Assembly: GCA_963556255.1 (NCBI GenBank)
Contig: OY744608.1
Coordinates: 15,027,140 to 15,091,139 of the forward strand
Reading direction: 5' to 3'
Source: Allolobophora icterica
Lineage: Eukaryota > Annelida > Clitellata > Crassiclitellata > Lumbricidae
Length of the DNA stretch: 64,000 nt
Positions 38,555 through 50,016 of this stretch are shown piece by piece. The notes below the pieces were generated by a model that saw only the letters and a list, made by a program, of their open reading frames with translations, ran no database searches and had not been told where the DNA came from. How positions within the stretch are numbered: position 1 is the first letter of the stretch; each line of letters begins with the position of its first letter. The position numbers were made by a program, and so were the translations under genes.

Positions 38555-38882
38555 CTAGAAAATTTAAAAAAATTGTAGCATTAATCCTGCACCCAGTCTA
38601 CATGACAAAAATGTTGCAAACAATAAGCAAAACACAGGCAACATTTTGTATCGCAGATATTTCGTTTACCTGCTTGTAAATTATCAACATCAGCGTATTT
38701 TCATTCTTAAACCCCAATTTGAAAAACTCCCAACGTCAAACTTTAGAAACTTTTATTTGTTATTTTATCAGCAACCAGCATTCATGGTGTCGTCATAAAG
38801 AAACGTAAGCATAGATTTTATATGCGCAATAATTATTATATCTATGATGCAGAAAAATTAAATCCTATATAGCGCCAATCAT

Positions 38883-39127
38883 TATTTGACAAGCACCTGG
38901 CACAATTTCTCGCCGGTAACAAGTGCGTTTGCAATAAGAAATACTGCTAACAAACAAAATCTAATTAAACAATAAAATTTAGTAAATTTCGAACTATTTA
39001 ATTCCCCAAAGGACGATCATAGCCCATGGACAAATATAAATAAGGCAACTATGTCGGAGTAAATCAAAATCATAGAATTAAGCCTTGCAGCTAAAACCAT
39101 TTAAGTAAGTAAGAACATATACACAAA
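38883..39127. repeat. Left arm of a perfect 245-bp inverted repeat
   Basis: Read against 39778-40022 in reverse complement, I find no mismatch or gap over 245 bp. The outer end lies 328 bp upstream of the phosphatase start codon. Confidence 0.93.
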
Positions 39128-39151
39128 TTATATTAACACAGAAGACTTGAA

Positions 39152-39400
39152 CTAAGATATCAGGCAAATTTCCGGTAGTTGTAGCATTAGCAGTAATCTA
39201 GTACGTAGCATAATCACCATTAATTCTAATACACACCGCTTGAAACGACTTGCTATATGGTCGTTATGGATTTCTGAAGCATCTCTCTCATCTTTTTGCA
39301 TCCAAGAAGTAACTTTTCCCTTGACGATGCTATAATTTGACGTAATTAAAATTTCACACCGCTGAAATTCCAAATATCCACTCTTTTTCACGACATCCAT
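39152..39400 (-). CDS. Possible 82-aa ORF in the inverted-repeat spacer
   Basis: An ORF beginning MDVVKKSGYLEFQRC occupies part of the 650-bp spacer between the identical arms. No domain is recognised. It may be an upstream exon, an uORF or chance. Confidence 0.2.
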   Translation of the reverse strand: MDVVKKSGYLEFQRCEILITSNYSIVKGKVTSWMQKDERDASEIHNDHIASRFKRCVLELMVIMLRTRLLLMLQLPEICLIS

Positions 39401-39777
39401 TCATCTTAAGTTCTCCAACTCTTTTCACCTCTGGTGTCAACCGGACTTTAGACCTTTATTTGGTTATTTTGGTATCTCTGGAAAATCATTTACACGCAAT
39501 CAAATCAAATATTCGTTTATTCGTCTAACCATTTGACACAACGCAATTGTAACAATCACAGATAAGTAAAATAATCAAAAGAAGTCTATCAGCTGTAGGC
39601 TATCTCGTTCATTTCAAAACTAATACGAGTCATGATTATAAAACCCTCGGTATTATCATTCTTAGTTGGAAGGGGAAAATTGTGATGCAATTGTGAGCGC
39701 TCGTGAATGACCTGGTGTCATTCGCTTAGATTTAGGAGTTTACGGTTTACAATCGCGATCCTATATTTAAGGCTCTC

Positions 39778-40022
39778 TTTGTGTATATGTTCTTACTTAC
39801 TTAAATGGTTTTAGCTGCAAGGCTTAATTCTATGATTTTGATTTACTCCGACATAGTTGCCTTATTTATATTTGTCCATGGGCTATGATCGTCCTTTGGG
39901 GAATTAAATAGTTCGAAATTTACTAAATTTTATTGTTTAATTAGATTTTGTTTGTTAGCAGTATTTCTTATTGCAAACGCACTTGTTACCGGCGAGAAAT
40001 TGTGCCAGGTGCTTGTCAAATA
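39778..40022. repeat. Right arm of a perfect 245-bp inverted repeat
   Basis: Identical by eye, in reverse orientation, to 38883-39127. Its outer end lies 286 bp upstream of the CCDC74-like start codon. The identity covers AT-rich stretches as well as a GC-richer block (ACTTGTTACCGGCGAG). Confidence 0.93.
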
Positions 40023-40026
40023 CGAT

Positions 40027-40040
40027 ATCTCCATGGCAAC
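40027..40040 (+). promoter_or_regulatory. Candidate RFX X-box
   Basis: ATCTCC-AT-GGCAAC fits the X-box consensus RYYNCC-N(1-3)-RGNAAC exactly. It lies 269 bp upstream of the CCDC74-like start codon, where X-boxes of ciliary genes usually occur, just outside the right inverted-repeat arm. Function is inferred. Confidence 0.5.
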
Positions 40041-40308
40041 CAGGAATGCGTGAGGTTTTGGCGATGGATGGTAGTATATGTTAGTATGTATCTGTTGATT
40101 CATATATCAACTATTGAATTTTTAAGGTTTTGATAAAGACGATGGACCCGCAAGAATTTTACGCATGGTATTTTATTTGAACATGGAGCAATATGATGAT
40201 AAATCTTAATTGATGAAGCTTTGCGAATCGTCACAGGTGTTTATTTATGTTGCCTTTCGCGCCAACTTGTTAGCAGGAACTTAATGATTCGTAGCGAAAT
40301 TGGCCACA

Positions 40309-42870
40309 ATGCTGAAACAGGCTCTGTCGAGGCCAGACCAGGTAACGCTGACCAATCTGCCGCAGTGGTCACGCGTCAACAATTTAGACCGTGCCCGATA
40401 TCCGAAGCCGTTTATGAAGGATAGGCTTCAACCTTTGCCGCAAACAGTTTTGGATGGAGTAGGCCCAGCAGAAGGCAGCTGCAGTGAGCAGCCAACGATG
40501 GCGGAGACGACGCCTGGGGTAGTGGATGGAATAGATCTCCAGAGGAAGGTACAGCAACTGGAAAACACAGTCGCATTTCTAAGGAAGCAACATCGTGACG
40601 TGTTGGAAGCACTGCATGAGGAAGTGGATACCTTAAAACGCCGTAATCATGGTGAGTATCATGACATTGTTATCACATTGATACCATTTTATACAGTGGC
40701 AGATTGGTGAGTTAACGAAATACTTATTCTAAAATGTTGATGACAGACATTTGATGGATTGATAGATTGATTGTTTCCAGATTATTATTGCGTGCTTTAT
40801 TATGTTGTAAATTGTTAATCAATAACAAATGTGCAGCTATCTTAATCCAGTGATTCTCCCAATATAACATTGATTTTGTACATATTTACCAGATTGGCTA
40901 TGATATGTTTATTCAAACTGCTGGGTTATGTAATTGATGTGAAGGGCATTTAGCTGAGAATAGTTCCCTGCGACTGAAATTTGCTACGAAGACAATAATT
41001 TAAAAAAAATAATTCTCTGTGTTAAAATATTACAAAACTAGATTGATATGATGTATTATGTATAGCTTGATTTCTTTATGAACAGTGCTCGAAATGGAAA
41101 ATTTTACTAAACGGAACGCTAGTCAAAGATATGGGAGCATTCACGTTAATTTCATAATATTTTCCACAATAATTCATTTGACGAACCGGAACGGAACGCT
41201 AATTCATTTGACGAACCGGAACGGCGTTCCGGTGCGTTCCGGTCCATTTTGAGCACTGTTTATGAATGTATTATGTATGGGTAATAATTTGTACATTTGT
41301 GACTTATTGGAATTGGTGTATTGAGGTTTATTCTTCTAAAATGTTGAAAGGGAGTAACTGTATCATAATTAATGGTGCTTCATAATCTCTTTTCAGAATT
41401 ACAGTTTCAGATTGCAATGTGCCAGGCACCTACTGCAAATGTTCCTGTTAACAATGCAGAGACTGTCAGTGAGAACCTTACAGGTGATACAACGATTCAA
41501 ATCAGGATTTCCATAATTGCGATTGTAAATAATAATTAAACTCCAGATTGCTAGATTGTTATATGGTACATAGACTTACATATGAACATTGCTTCAAGTC
41601 AGTGTGGTTCTCTGAAGATGAAGGATAGGCACCAGTTCAAAGGAGGGCAATATCAAACGCCATTCTGTTGCATTATAAAAGGTGGAAAATTTGGTGTGAT
41701 AGATATTGGAGCCCTGTTGTACATAAAAAATCTCTGAGTAATATTCTGTGTAATGTAAGATGAGTTTACATATCAACCACACTAAGGGAAAGTTGGAATG
41801 TCGGAAATGTTTGAAGATAAATATGTACCAGTAAGGTTTCTTAACTCTGTGGTGAAAGGAATGAGGAAGACAGTGGTAACCTAAGAGTAAATAAAATTAG
41901 CTTGATAGGTCCGAAAAAGTATGCTTTATGTACAGTTTAACACATTGAGCTCCATGCTTAGTTTTAATTAATTATTGGTAAAATATAGTAACTTTTCATG
42001 TCTCAAAAGGTAGCAACTTTTCATGTCTCAGAAGGTAGTAACTTTTCATGTCTCAAAAGTACCACATAATATTATTTGTAAAGTCTATGAATTTCTGAAT
42101 GAATGAATGAATCAAATGATCACAGAAGATGGAGCTTACGAAAATTTTGTCTAGACCAAGTTAAAGCTTACCTTTAATGGTCAGTTGGTCACTTGTAATG
42201 TAATGTGGTGACATTTTGCCTTTAGAGAAATGCTCAGAATTTCATAAGCCAATGCACTTGGGTATCTGAGCAATCAAAAAGTAATAAAAATTTAAGAAAT
42301 TTAAGTTTAATTGCAATTTGCTTTCATTTCTAACATCGTTCTTAATAACTTAACATTCAATTGGAGATAAAATGCTTCATGCTAATGAAATTTCCAGATT
42401 TGTATAAAAATTGCTGTTTTAGATATAAATAAAAAGCTAGAGAAACTGGAGATCACATTTAAGCAAGAGGAAGTTGAAGAAGTAAAGAATTTGTTGAAAG
42501 AAGAGAAACAGCAAAATGCTCGACTAAGGGAAGAACTGGATAAAGAACGAGCATCTCAGACGTTAGTAGAGTAAATTTTTGTTTGAAGTTATTTACCCTT
42601 TGACAGTGGGGCAATACTTCGTTAAACAGTTTGACAGAGACATTTTAAAGTGTTCTTAACTCAGAAGCAAGCCAGCTTACTCAAATTGTCAGCTGTTTCT
42701 CTTTATTTTTAATTGTTAATGTATAAAAACCTTGGTAGTGTGGGAGAAAGTCAGAAAGTCAGAAAGCATTATGAGTAGCTCACATTCAATGAATGCACAC
42801 TAATTTTCTGACCTTGTAGGTAATTTAGTTTTATCGTTAGCAGCAAACCTTCTGCATTCAATACTGAATC

Positions 42871-42939
<69 letters not shown>

Positions 42940-45680
42940 ATGCTGCATACTTCTTTTAATGAAGCTTAAGTGAATTAGACGTTGTTGATATCTGTTGGCA
43001 ATCGCATTGAAGAGGCAGACTATTTTAGTATTATTATTATTATATTATTATTATTCAGCCAAAGTGCGTTTGCAGGTGGTTTATTAAAGAACAACATACT
43101 TACTTACTTATTCGCATTTGATCTTATTGGTGATGATACTTGCCACTGGCTGGCCAGTAGTAGGAACACATATACTAGAACATGAAGTGAATTGGCCAAC
43201 ACTAAATTGGCCAACAGTGTTTGCTAATTAACTTCTTGAGAAACATTCTGAATAATCTTATGCTCATGGTTCTGGTTTTCTGTGATCTGCAGGCATGAGA
43301 CAGGAGGCACAGAAGGACTGCTGAAATTAGTGCCACACCCTCCAACAAAACCGAAGTCGTCTGACCAGCCTCCAAGGACCAGACCGATGCCTGGTTCTTT
43401 TCCCTTCAGTGCCTCCATTGAGCCGTTGCAAGTCCATGTCAATCCACATCACTCGCGTCCACCTACGCTTCAGGAGTGCGAGACCATCATAAGACATCTA
43501 GCGGATCAAAACAGCAAACAAACACAAGAGGTCAGTTGTTGTTTCAAACCTTTGCTGATGATGAGGACACTGTGGTCTGCTATTAGTCAATACTGATTTA
43601 GATCTGTTAGCTGTAATTTAGCACTGTATAGTACAGTACAACTTGGGCTTGTGAGACTCATTTGATGCAGAGCTGCGGCATTCTGTAATACTAGAGTATT
43701 TGCCCGTCGTATTTTGACTGCAGTGTATATAGGGCCATTATAGGCCTATATAATTATGTATCGTTGGTTAAAATGCTCTGATCGCCGTCATCTAGACAAA
43801 CGGTTTCTGTTTCACAATAGAACAGAAACCGTTTGTGACGTAGCGTTTATCGACAGACACACACTCTATGGATATTATATGTATAGATATTCAATAAAAA
43901 AATTCTAATGTAAGGACGCATTGAATAAGAGAAGAGGAGAAGCAGTCCCTTAAGCTAGCCCTGGGCATCCATAGATATGAAGTGTTAGCGAATTCATTTT
44001 TTAGCGTCGGCATATGAGGGCGGGTGGCCAGTCCTCTCCCTTGCTGTCTCATCTTCCCACTGATTATATGCAGTCAATGTATTCATTACAGCTGAGTTGC
44101 TTAGGTGGCACAGAAATCTCAACAGAAATTTCTCCCATGGCAGGGATTTGAAGCCCTAACCTCTCGGTTGACAGTCCAGGACGCTAACCACCAGAGTATC
44201 ATGCACCCTGTATTACAATGTTATTTGAATAAAGTTTACAACGTACTAAGTTTCCTATAGGGAATTTAAATTATCTATGTCTAAAACATTGTAGACAAGG
44301 ACATAAATCCTTGCAATAGAGTTCACAAAGAACTGTTGGTGAATGTTTGTATTATTCCACTGCTTAAACGAAATGCTTTGTCACTTTGTGATATCAACTT
44401 ACAAATCTGATTACAGTTGGGTAAAATGAAGAGCGACTTGCGGGATGTCCTCTACACGCACAAGTGGACTCCGGATTCTTACCTGCTCGCAAAGTCGTAT
44501 CTTCCGGATGAGGATAATGACGAGTCCTCAACTGAACCCAGAGACAGTCAAAAGCAATCATTGAGGCAGTTAAAAAGACCGTACGTTTTGAGGCTGTTAC
44601 TTCTTACTCGACAAGCTGACTAAGTTTAGTTTATGGTTTTATGTCTAAACACGTTTGTGACATGTTGACAGAACATCGAGTAAGCGTCATGGAGTATGCT
44701 CGTGTGAGCCTTGAGTCAGCCTGCCTTTGAAGCCTTGAGCGAGTTCTTGATCATAATCGTAACTATAATCAAGAATTTGTATAGCACCGCTTTAAGAGAA
44801 ACTTCTAGGAGGCGCTACTCACCTGACAACACTGGGCCACAATCAAACATAATGGTTTTCAAGTGCTCGTGAAAAAGAGGCAGAAAAAGACTAAGGAGTT
44901 TGTTACTTAAGTGAGTAGACAATCTAGAAAGATTGACTGACTACAGTGAAACTTTGTTGCTGGACTGTGGAAGTTCGGGCCGTTGGGACAACTAGATTAC
45001 CTTGCACAGCAGAACAAATGGATCTGTGGTCAGGAAATGAAACTGAAAAGACTCGCATAGCTCCCTAAGATGTGATGGAACATAGCCTGTAAGACAATTG
45101 CATATAAGCATTATGATCTTAAACTGGATGTAGTTTTGCTTTGGTAACCAATTCAAATCTTTCCACAGCAAGCTGGATATATGTTCAAATCTAGGTATAT
45201 TAGCAAGCAAGGATTTAATACAGATTGTGGTTGATTTGTGTAGGTTATAGTTAGGCCTGCATTGTAGCATTACCATAATCATGCCTGGTACATATAAACG
45301 CATGCATCATAATATGGTGGCTCGAGATGTAAGCGAATGGTGGAAGAATAATTACTCCGTGTCATTGATGGCTGCCCTGTAATTAAGTACGTGTATTTAG
45401 GTACTTTGTAATTTGGTACATGTTAGGGTTTTTTTTAAACTGAGAAATCATCAAATGTGCTCTAAAATATTACATTATGACTACCAATATTCTTTACATG
45501 TATAAAGCAAATAGCTGATGATTCTTTAAAAGCTATTCAGTGTTTGAATGAGTTAACCTCAGCTTCATTATTATTATTCGACTCCTTGTGAAGCATTTAT
45601 TTGTGAACATCAAACTTTGCTGTGATTGGCCAAAAGACCAGAATATACACATACACATAAACACTTATGCTATGTATATA

Positions 45681-45749
<69 letters not shown>

Positions 45750-46313
45750 GAGGAACTGTTGTGCCAACACAATGGATCATCAGCATTACAGAGGATATTA
45801 CAAGTACTACCATTCCTATCACTAAATGTAGTTTGTCCATAATTCTGTCCAAGATCATTGAATTTGAAGGATGCAAGCAAGATGTGTGTTATGCTATTTA
45901 TTTGTTTCTTTCTTGGTAGACTTAAGTCTTTGCTTTTCTGCTTCAGTCCAGCGTTGGTTTCGGTGCCGAGGGAAGGAGTCTTTCTGCCGCCGTTGACTCA
46001 GCCGGCCAGCTATCGACTGGCAGAGAGAAGAGCTCCAAAATTGTTACCCAGACGTAGAATTGCCTCAGAGGTAAATGAAATGACCATTAGTTGCTGATGA
46101 CAATAAACCATAAGATTGTATTAGCTCCACTTTTAGACTCCGGTTGTTGCAAATGGCAGAAATTTCTGTGGTTTATAAGTCTTCGGGACTTGGTCAAGGT
46201 TATTTTTACTGTAGAATTAATTGCTTGCTGCTGTACTGCATGCAAAGTTTTCTGTTTTTTTCCAGCAACCATTAAGCATCAACATGACAAGAGATGGCGC
46301 TGGAGTTCAGTGA
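40309..46313 (+). CDS. CCDC74: CCDC74-like coiled-coil protein, complete
   Basis: Seven exons: 40309-40651, 41397-41483, 42423-42561, 43293-43530, 44417-44580, 45947-46070 and 46266-46313. Phases (1,1,2,0,2,0) agree at every junction, and the sum of 1,143 nt encodes 380 residues. Exon 1 carries a heptad-rich helix (LENTVAFLRKQHRDVLEALH, then KRRNH) that continues in exon 2 as ELQFQIAM. This is the N-terminal coiled-coil motif of the CCDC74/CCDC92 family as I recall it. Exon 3 is coiled coil (EEVEEVKNLLKEEKQQNARL). Exons 4-5 carry the C-terminal signature (TLQECETIIRHLADQN, then MKSDLRDVLYTHKWTPDSYL). Family members are linked to cilia, centrosome and spindle. The first ATG in frame was taken as the start. 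Confidence 0.83.
41083..41258. mobile_element. hAT-like MITE (CAGTGCTCGAAATGG ends)
   Basis: The ends CAGTGCTCGAAATGGA and TCCATTTTGAGCACTG are inverted repeats with a perfect 8-bp flanking repeat TTTATGAA (41075-41082 and 41259-41266). The inside has tandem GGAACGGAACGC words and a 34-bp direct repeat. It lies in intron 1 of the CCDC74-like gene. Confidence 0.9.
41988..42063. repeat. Three tandem 25-27-bp repeats
   Basis: AACTTTTCATGTCTCAAAAG occurs three times with small changes, in intron 2 of the CCDC74-like gene. Confidence 0.8.
42874..42936. repeat. (TA)n microsatellite
   Basis: TA tract interrupted once by ATTTA, intronic. Confidence 0.95.
43690..43895. repeat. Dispersed repeat, copy 2
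   Basis: Reverse-orientation relative of 24125-24335 (CTAGAGTATTTGCCCGTC, ATAGGCCTATAT, GATCGCCGTCATC, then GGATATTATATGTATAGAT). It contains a small local inversion around ACGGTTTCTGTTTC. Located in intron 4 of the CCDC74-like gene. Confidence 0.6.
43905..44215 (-). repeat. tRNA-derived SINE
   Basis: On the minus strand the head (44215-44150) reads GGTGGTTAGCGTCCTGGACT (A-box-like), then GGCTTCAAATCCC (B-box-like), as in tRNA-derived pol III promoters. The body then matches 49130-49340 (AGCAGTCCCTTAAGCTAGCC on the plus strand). No simple-repeat tail is visible here. Confidence 0.65.
44992..45260 (-). mobile_element. LINE reverse-transcriptase C-terminal remnant
   Basis: The minus strand encodes LLWKDLNWLPKQNYIQFKII, then GYVPSHLRELC. 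This is the conserved L.WLP...R..FK motif downstream of reverse transcriptase in CR1/L2-like elements. It lies in an intron of the CCDC74-like gene. Confidence 0.65.
45675..45745. repeat. (TA)n microsatellite
   Basis: TA tract in intron 5 of the CCDC74-like gene. Confidence 0.95.
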
Positions 46314-47009
46314 AGACACCCGCTCAGGATTCAACTTGCTTGACATTTGGATTTTTTTAGAATTGCTGGTTTAATGTGATATTTCAGGGTTGGTAGCTTT
46401 AGCGTACACTCTGTACAGGGAGCATATTCCCGAGTGACTTAAAACGATATTTTAGACAATTGTCTAACATTTCCATGACATGATAATACTTAATTGTTCC
46501 ATTGTTTAGTAACTGTACTGAGCGTCTAAAGAAATTACAGAAGCACTAGTTGGCCTGTAAGTCAAAGGTTGTTAGAAGGTGTTAGTGAATGTCTGACTCC
46601 ATGTATACACCAGTGTTACCATGACTTGTAAGTTACCATAACCCATGTTTATTATGTGTTACATTCCTTCCTGTCCAGACTGGTCAGAATCCAAAGGATT
46701 TGAAGAACTGTTACAGTGTCATGACATGGGACGTAATCAACCATGACTTAAGCAGTTCAGTGGTTCAGAAGCCAAGTTTCGCGCTTTAAGCGACATTTAC
46801 ATATGAGGCATACAGAATTTGTAGAAATATTGTTTCGTAGCTTTACGTTGGTGTTTTAACCTGTGTTTGTTATGTGTTACCATGACTTGTAAGTTGGCAT
46901 CTCTGTTATAGCCGATTTCCGGTTTTATTGTTGTGTGGTATTGTATTGTTTTAGAAAGATTGTTGATCGTCAATGTGAAACATTATTTTGGTGGCAGCAG
47001 TGCTATGTT

Positions 47010-47552
47010 GATACAAGAATGTATGAATGATGATACAAGAATGTATGATGATACAAGAATGTATGTATGATGATACAAGAATGTATATATGATGATACAA
47101 GAATGTATGTATGATGATACAAGAATGTGTGATGATACAAGAGTGTATGATGATACAATAATGTATGATGATATAAAAATGTATGATGATACAAGAGTAT
47201 ATCATGAATTGATGATTCAAGAATGTATGATCATACAAGAAGTCAGTGCTTTTTTTCTGGAAAAAAAGGTTCCAGAACGGAGCAATAGGTTCCGGAACGG
47301 AATAATTATGGGCGGGCTAAAATCTCGAGGAAAACAGGATTCGGGGTTGGGAGGGGCCTCAGTAAACACTGAAAACAGTTCAAAACACTGAAATTAAATT
47401 AAAATAACTAAATTGTTGTTTTTATTATTAAAATAAATAAATTATATTTTAGTATCTGAAAAAAGGTGCCAGAACGCCATTCCGGCGCGTTCCGGCTGAA
47501 AAAAAGCACTGTAAGAAGGTATGATGATACCAAAATGTATGATACAAGAATG
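47010..47552. repeat. Minisatellite of an 18-22-bp unit, split by a MITE
   Basis: Units of TGATGATACAAGAATGTA run from about 47010 to 47240 and resume at 47519-47552 after the element at 47244-47511. Confidence 0.88.
47244..47511. mobile_element. hAT-like MITE (CAGTGCTTTTTT ends)
   Basis: The ends CAGTGCTTTTTTTCTGG and GGCTGAAAAAAAGCACTG are inverted. Interior GTTCCGGAACGG words are present. The flanks CAAGAAGT and TAAGAAGG match at 6 of 8. Related copies: 58293-58551 and a partial one ending near 57286. Confidence 0.75.
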
Positions 47553-47953
47553 TATTCATTGCACTGACTTTGTTTTTTGACAGAACTTTTGTGATACTGG
47601 TTTTGTTTTGAGATTTTCAGTAAAAAATCTGCCTTTTTAGATGCCTTGTGTTGATACATTATAATAGAGAGAGAAAAGATGGAGTAATTTTAATTCAGTC
47701 ATCCAAAGTCACGAAATTGCTGTCGAAACTAATCCAATCAAATCTGATTTTCTCATCTTTCAGACTGATTGACTTTTGTGTCATGAATGTCAACTAATGG
47801 CACTAGAAAGATTAAATCTGTGTCCCAGTCTGACACTGAAGGCCCATGTAGTGACAAAAAGCAGTTGAATGCATGTTTCAGAAACATTAGTCCTCCATCT
47901 TCAACATTGGGACTCCGTATAGCCGATTGGTTGAGAGCGTGCCTCGTAAAGTG

Positions 47954-48808
47954 CAGTCTTGTTGTCAAGACCTTAAACCTCAAGACCATGACCAAGACCA
48001 AGACCTTGAACCTCAAGACCAAGACCTTGAACCTCGAGACCAAGACCAAGACTTTGAACCTCGAGACCAAGACCAAGACCTTGAACCTCAAGACCAAGAC
48101 CAAGACCCAAAAAATCGAAATCAGGTCAAGACTTTCTAAAAATTGTCAAGTCGGAATATTCGCTATTTTAATGAAAACATGAGTCTTTTATTTTATTCAA
48201 GCAAAAAATTAACTTTAAATGCAAACTGCAGAGAAATCCGAATTTGTATTCAAAAGTCCTTCATGCAAACTCTTATACCAAATGCCTTTTGTATTTAAAA
48301 AAAATTCGCTCAGAATTTTCTGACCAAGACGTGCATGGTGGCCCTCATAAAAATTCCGCCATGTGAAAAAATACGTTCTGCAGGTGTTGAAGTCGCTGAC
48401 ACACAGAGTAGCTTTTCAAGCACTGGATGTAAATGTGCAGATAGTGAGTCCATTTGAAATCTTCCCATGGTTTAGGCCTATCATACCGTCTGATACAGAA
48501 TAACTGTTGCTGCTGCCAATGGGTTTTCCTGACCAACATGACTTGTATCCATCCATAGATATTGGTCGTATGATGCAAACAGGCTTGATACAGAATTCTT
48601 GAGTTCTGTAAAATGACTGTTCATATTAACAGCCGGTCTTGGTCTTGGTCTTGCGAGACCAAGACCAAGACCTTGAACCTCAAGACCAATACCTTGAACC
48701 TCAAGACCAAGACCAAGACCTTGAACCTCAAGACCAAGACCAAGACTTTTAAAAACGAACTCGAGTGCACTCGAGACCAAGACCTTGGTCTCGAGGACAA
48801 CAAGACTG
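47954..48808. mobile_element. Foldback element with AAGACC word arrays
   Basis: It starts CAGTCTTGTTGTC and ends GACAACAAGACTG, flanked by perfect 8-bp repeats GTAAAGTG (47946-47953 and 48809-48816). Arrays of AAGACCAAGACCTTGAACCT lie near both ends (47972-48125 and 48640-48790). The middle (48130-48630) is non-repetitive and has no clear coding frame. Confidence 0.85.
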
Positions 48809-48837
48809 GTAAAGTGGAGAGTAGGCCTACAGGTTCT

Positions 48838-48975
48838 AGACTCCTCTGAGATTGTTCTGTGTAGAGAGATCTTGAGCAAGTCCTTTACTCACAACTGCCA
48901 AGTGTCGTCGATTGATGCTTGGTCATTAGATAGTGGCGCTTAATAAATGCGTAATTATATTAATAATAAATTTTA
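48838..48975 (+). repeat. SINE 3' part
   Basis: GAGCAAGTCCTTTACTCACA, then TAGTGGCGCTTAATAAATGC with an ATTA-rich end. Confidence 0.45.
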
Positions 48976-49039
48976 CATTTGGACGTTTCACCCTAAACAA
49001 GCCAGAAAGTTTGAAGTGGTTTGTAAATGTGTCCTTTTA

Positions 49040-49340
49040 TATTAATATGAAAAATTTATATAGCGCCCCTTCAAGGTTGTCTACACAGAACCAGATATCC
49101 GTAATCTATAAGCCATAAGTACACCATGTGATCCTGATTGATGTTGAACTAAAGAGAAGAGCAGTCTCTTAAGCTAGCCTGAATGGCAGCCATGAGTATG
49201 AAGTGTTAGACTTCATTTTCTTAGCCTCGGCATATGTGGGGCGGCTGGCCAGTCCTCTCATTTGCCATCTCATTTTCCCACCGACAGTGTACGGTCAGTG
49301 TACTCATTATAGCTGAGTTAGCTAGGTGGCGTAGGTGCAG
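49040..49340 (-). repeat. tRNA-derived SINE copy
   Basis: The body matches 43905-44215 (AGAAGAGCAGTCTCTTAAGC, CTCGGCATATG, GGCCAGTCCTCTC), with a TTTATATAGCGCC end on the left. Confidence 0.55.
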
Positions 49341-49559
49341 CATATCAACTTTTTATTGAACTGAGAGACATACATGGAAATTTGTTACACATATTTACAC
49401 ACATTGGGTACAGGCTTAATCGAGCACAAGGTTGGTTATAACTCTCAATGACAAATTCAGCTTTTTCATCCATCAGTTGGATGGAATAAGAAAGGAGATG
49501 GAACCTAACTGAAAAAAACAATTTGAGTTAGATGTCATGGAACTTCGAGTGTTGGCCTA

Positions 49560-49893
49560 CACGTGGTGATAATTGTCGGAGGTTGGGGTTCAACCCCCTA
49601 GTCTTTCTTAGAACCCACACAGTTAAGTCTTCATTGCACACCCCAGGGGGTCGTTTAGAACTTTAGAACACCCTCAGTTGTTCTAGTGTGATTGTATTGT
49701 GCATATATTTTTATAATTTTATTTCACAAATCGCTTTGTGGGTTACAAATAAAGTAGGCTAATGCTCTGGTTTATTGTGAGATCTGTGATCAAGTGAATT
49801 GTATACTAACAAATTTGGTGATGTCATCACGTTAAGGCGTTAAGCTTTCTATTGCAATGTCTAACACCCCAGTCTTTTTCTACAATTCTCACA
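49560..49893. mobile_element. Second copy of the 5111-5482 MITE family
   Basis: Shares GGTTGGGGTTCAACCCCCTA at the left and CCCAGTCTTTTTCTACAATT at the right with 5111-5482. The ends TAATTGTCGG and CTACAATTCTCAC are inverted. The right flank is a TA tract and no target duplication is readable. Confidence 0.55.
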
Positions 49894-49897
49894 CCTG

Positions 49898-50016
<119 letters not shown>

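Noticed and set aside
47010..47240. Possible CRISPR-like array
   Set aside because: Units are contiguous with no unique spacers, in a eukaryotic context; it is a minisatellite.
47960..48125. Repetitive acidic protein of D-Q-D-L-E-P type
   Set aside because: The repeats are the arm of a foldback transposon with defined 8-bp target duplications; no start context or splice support.
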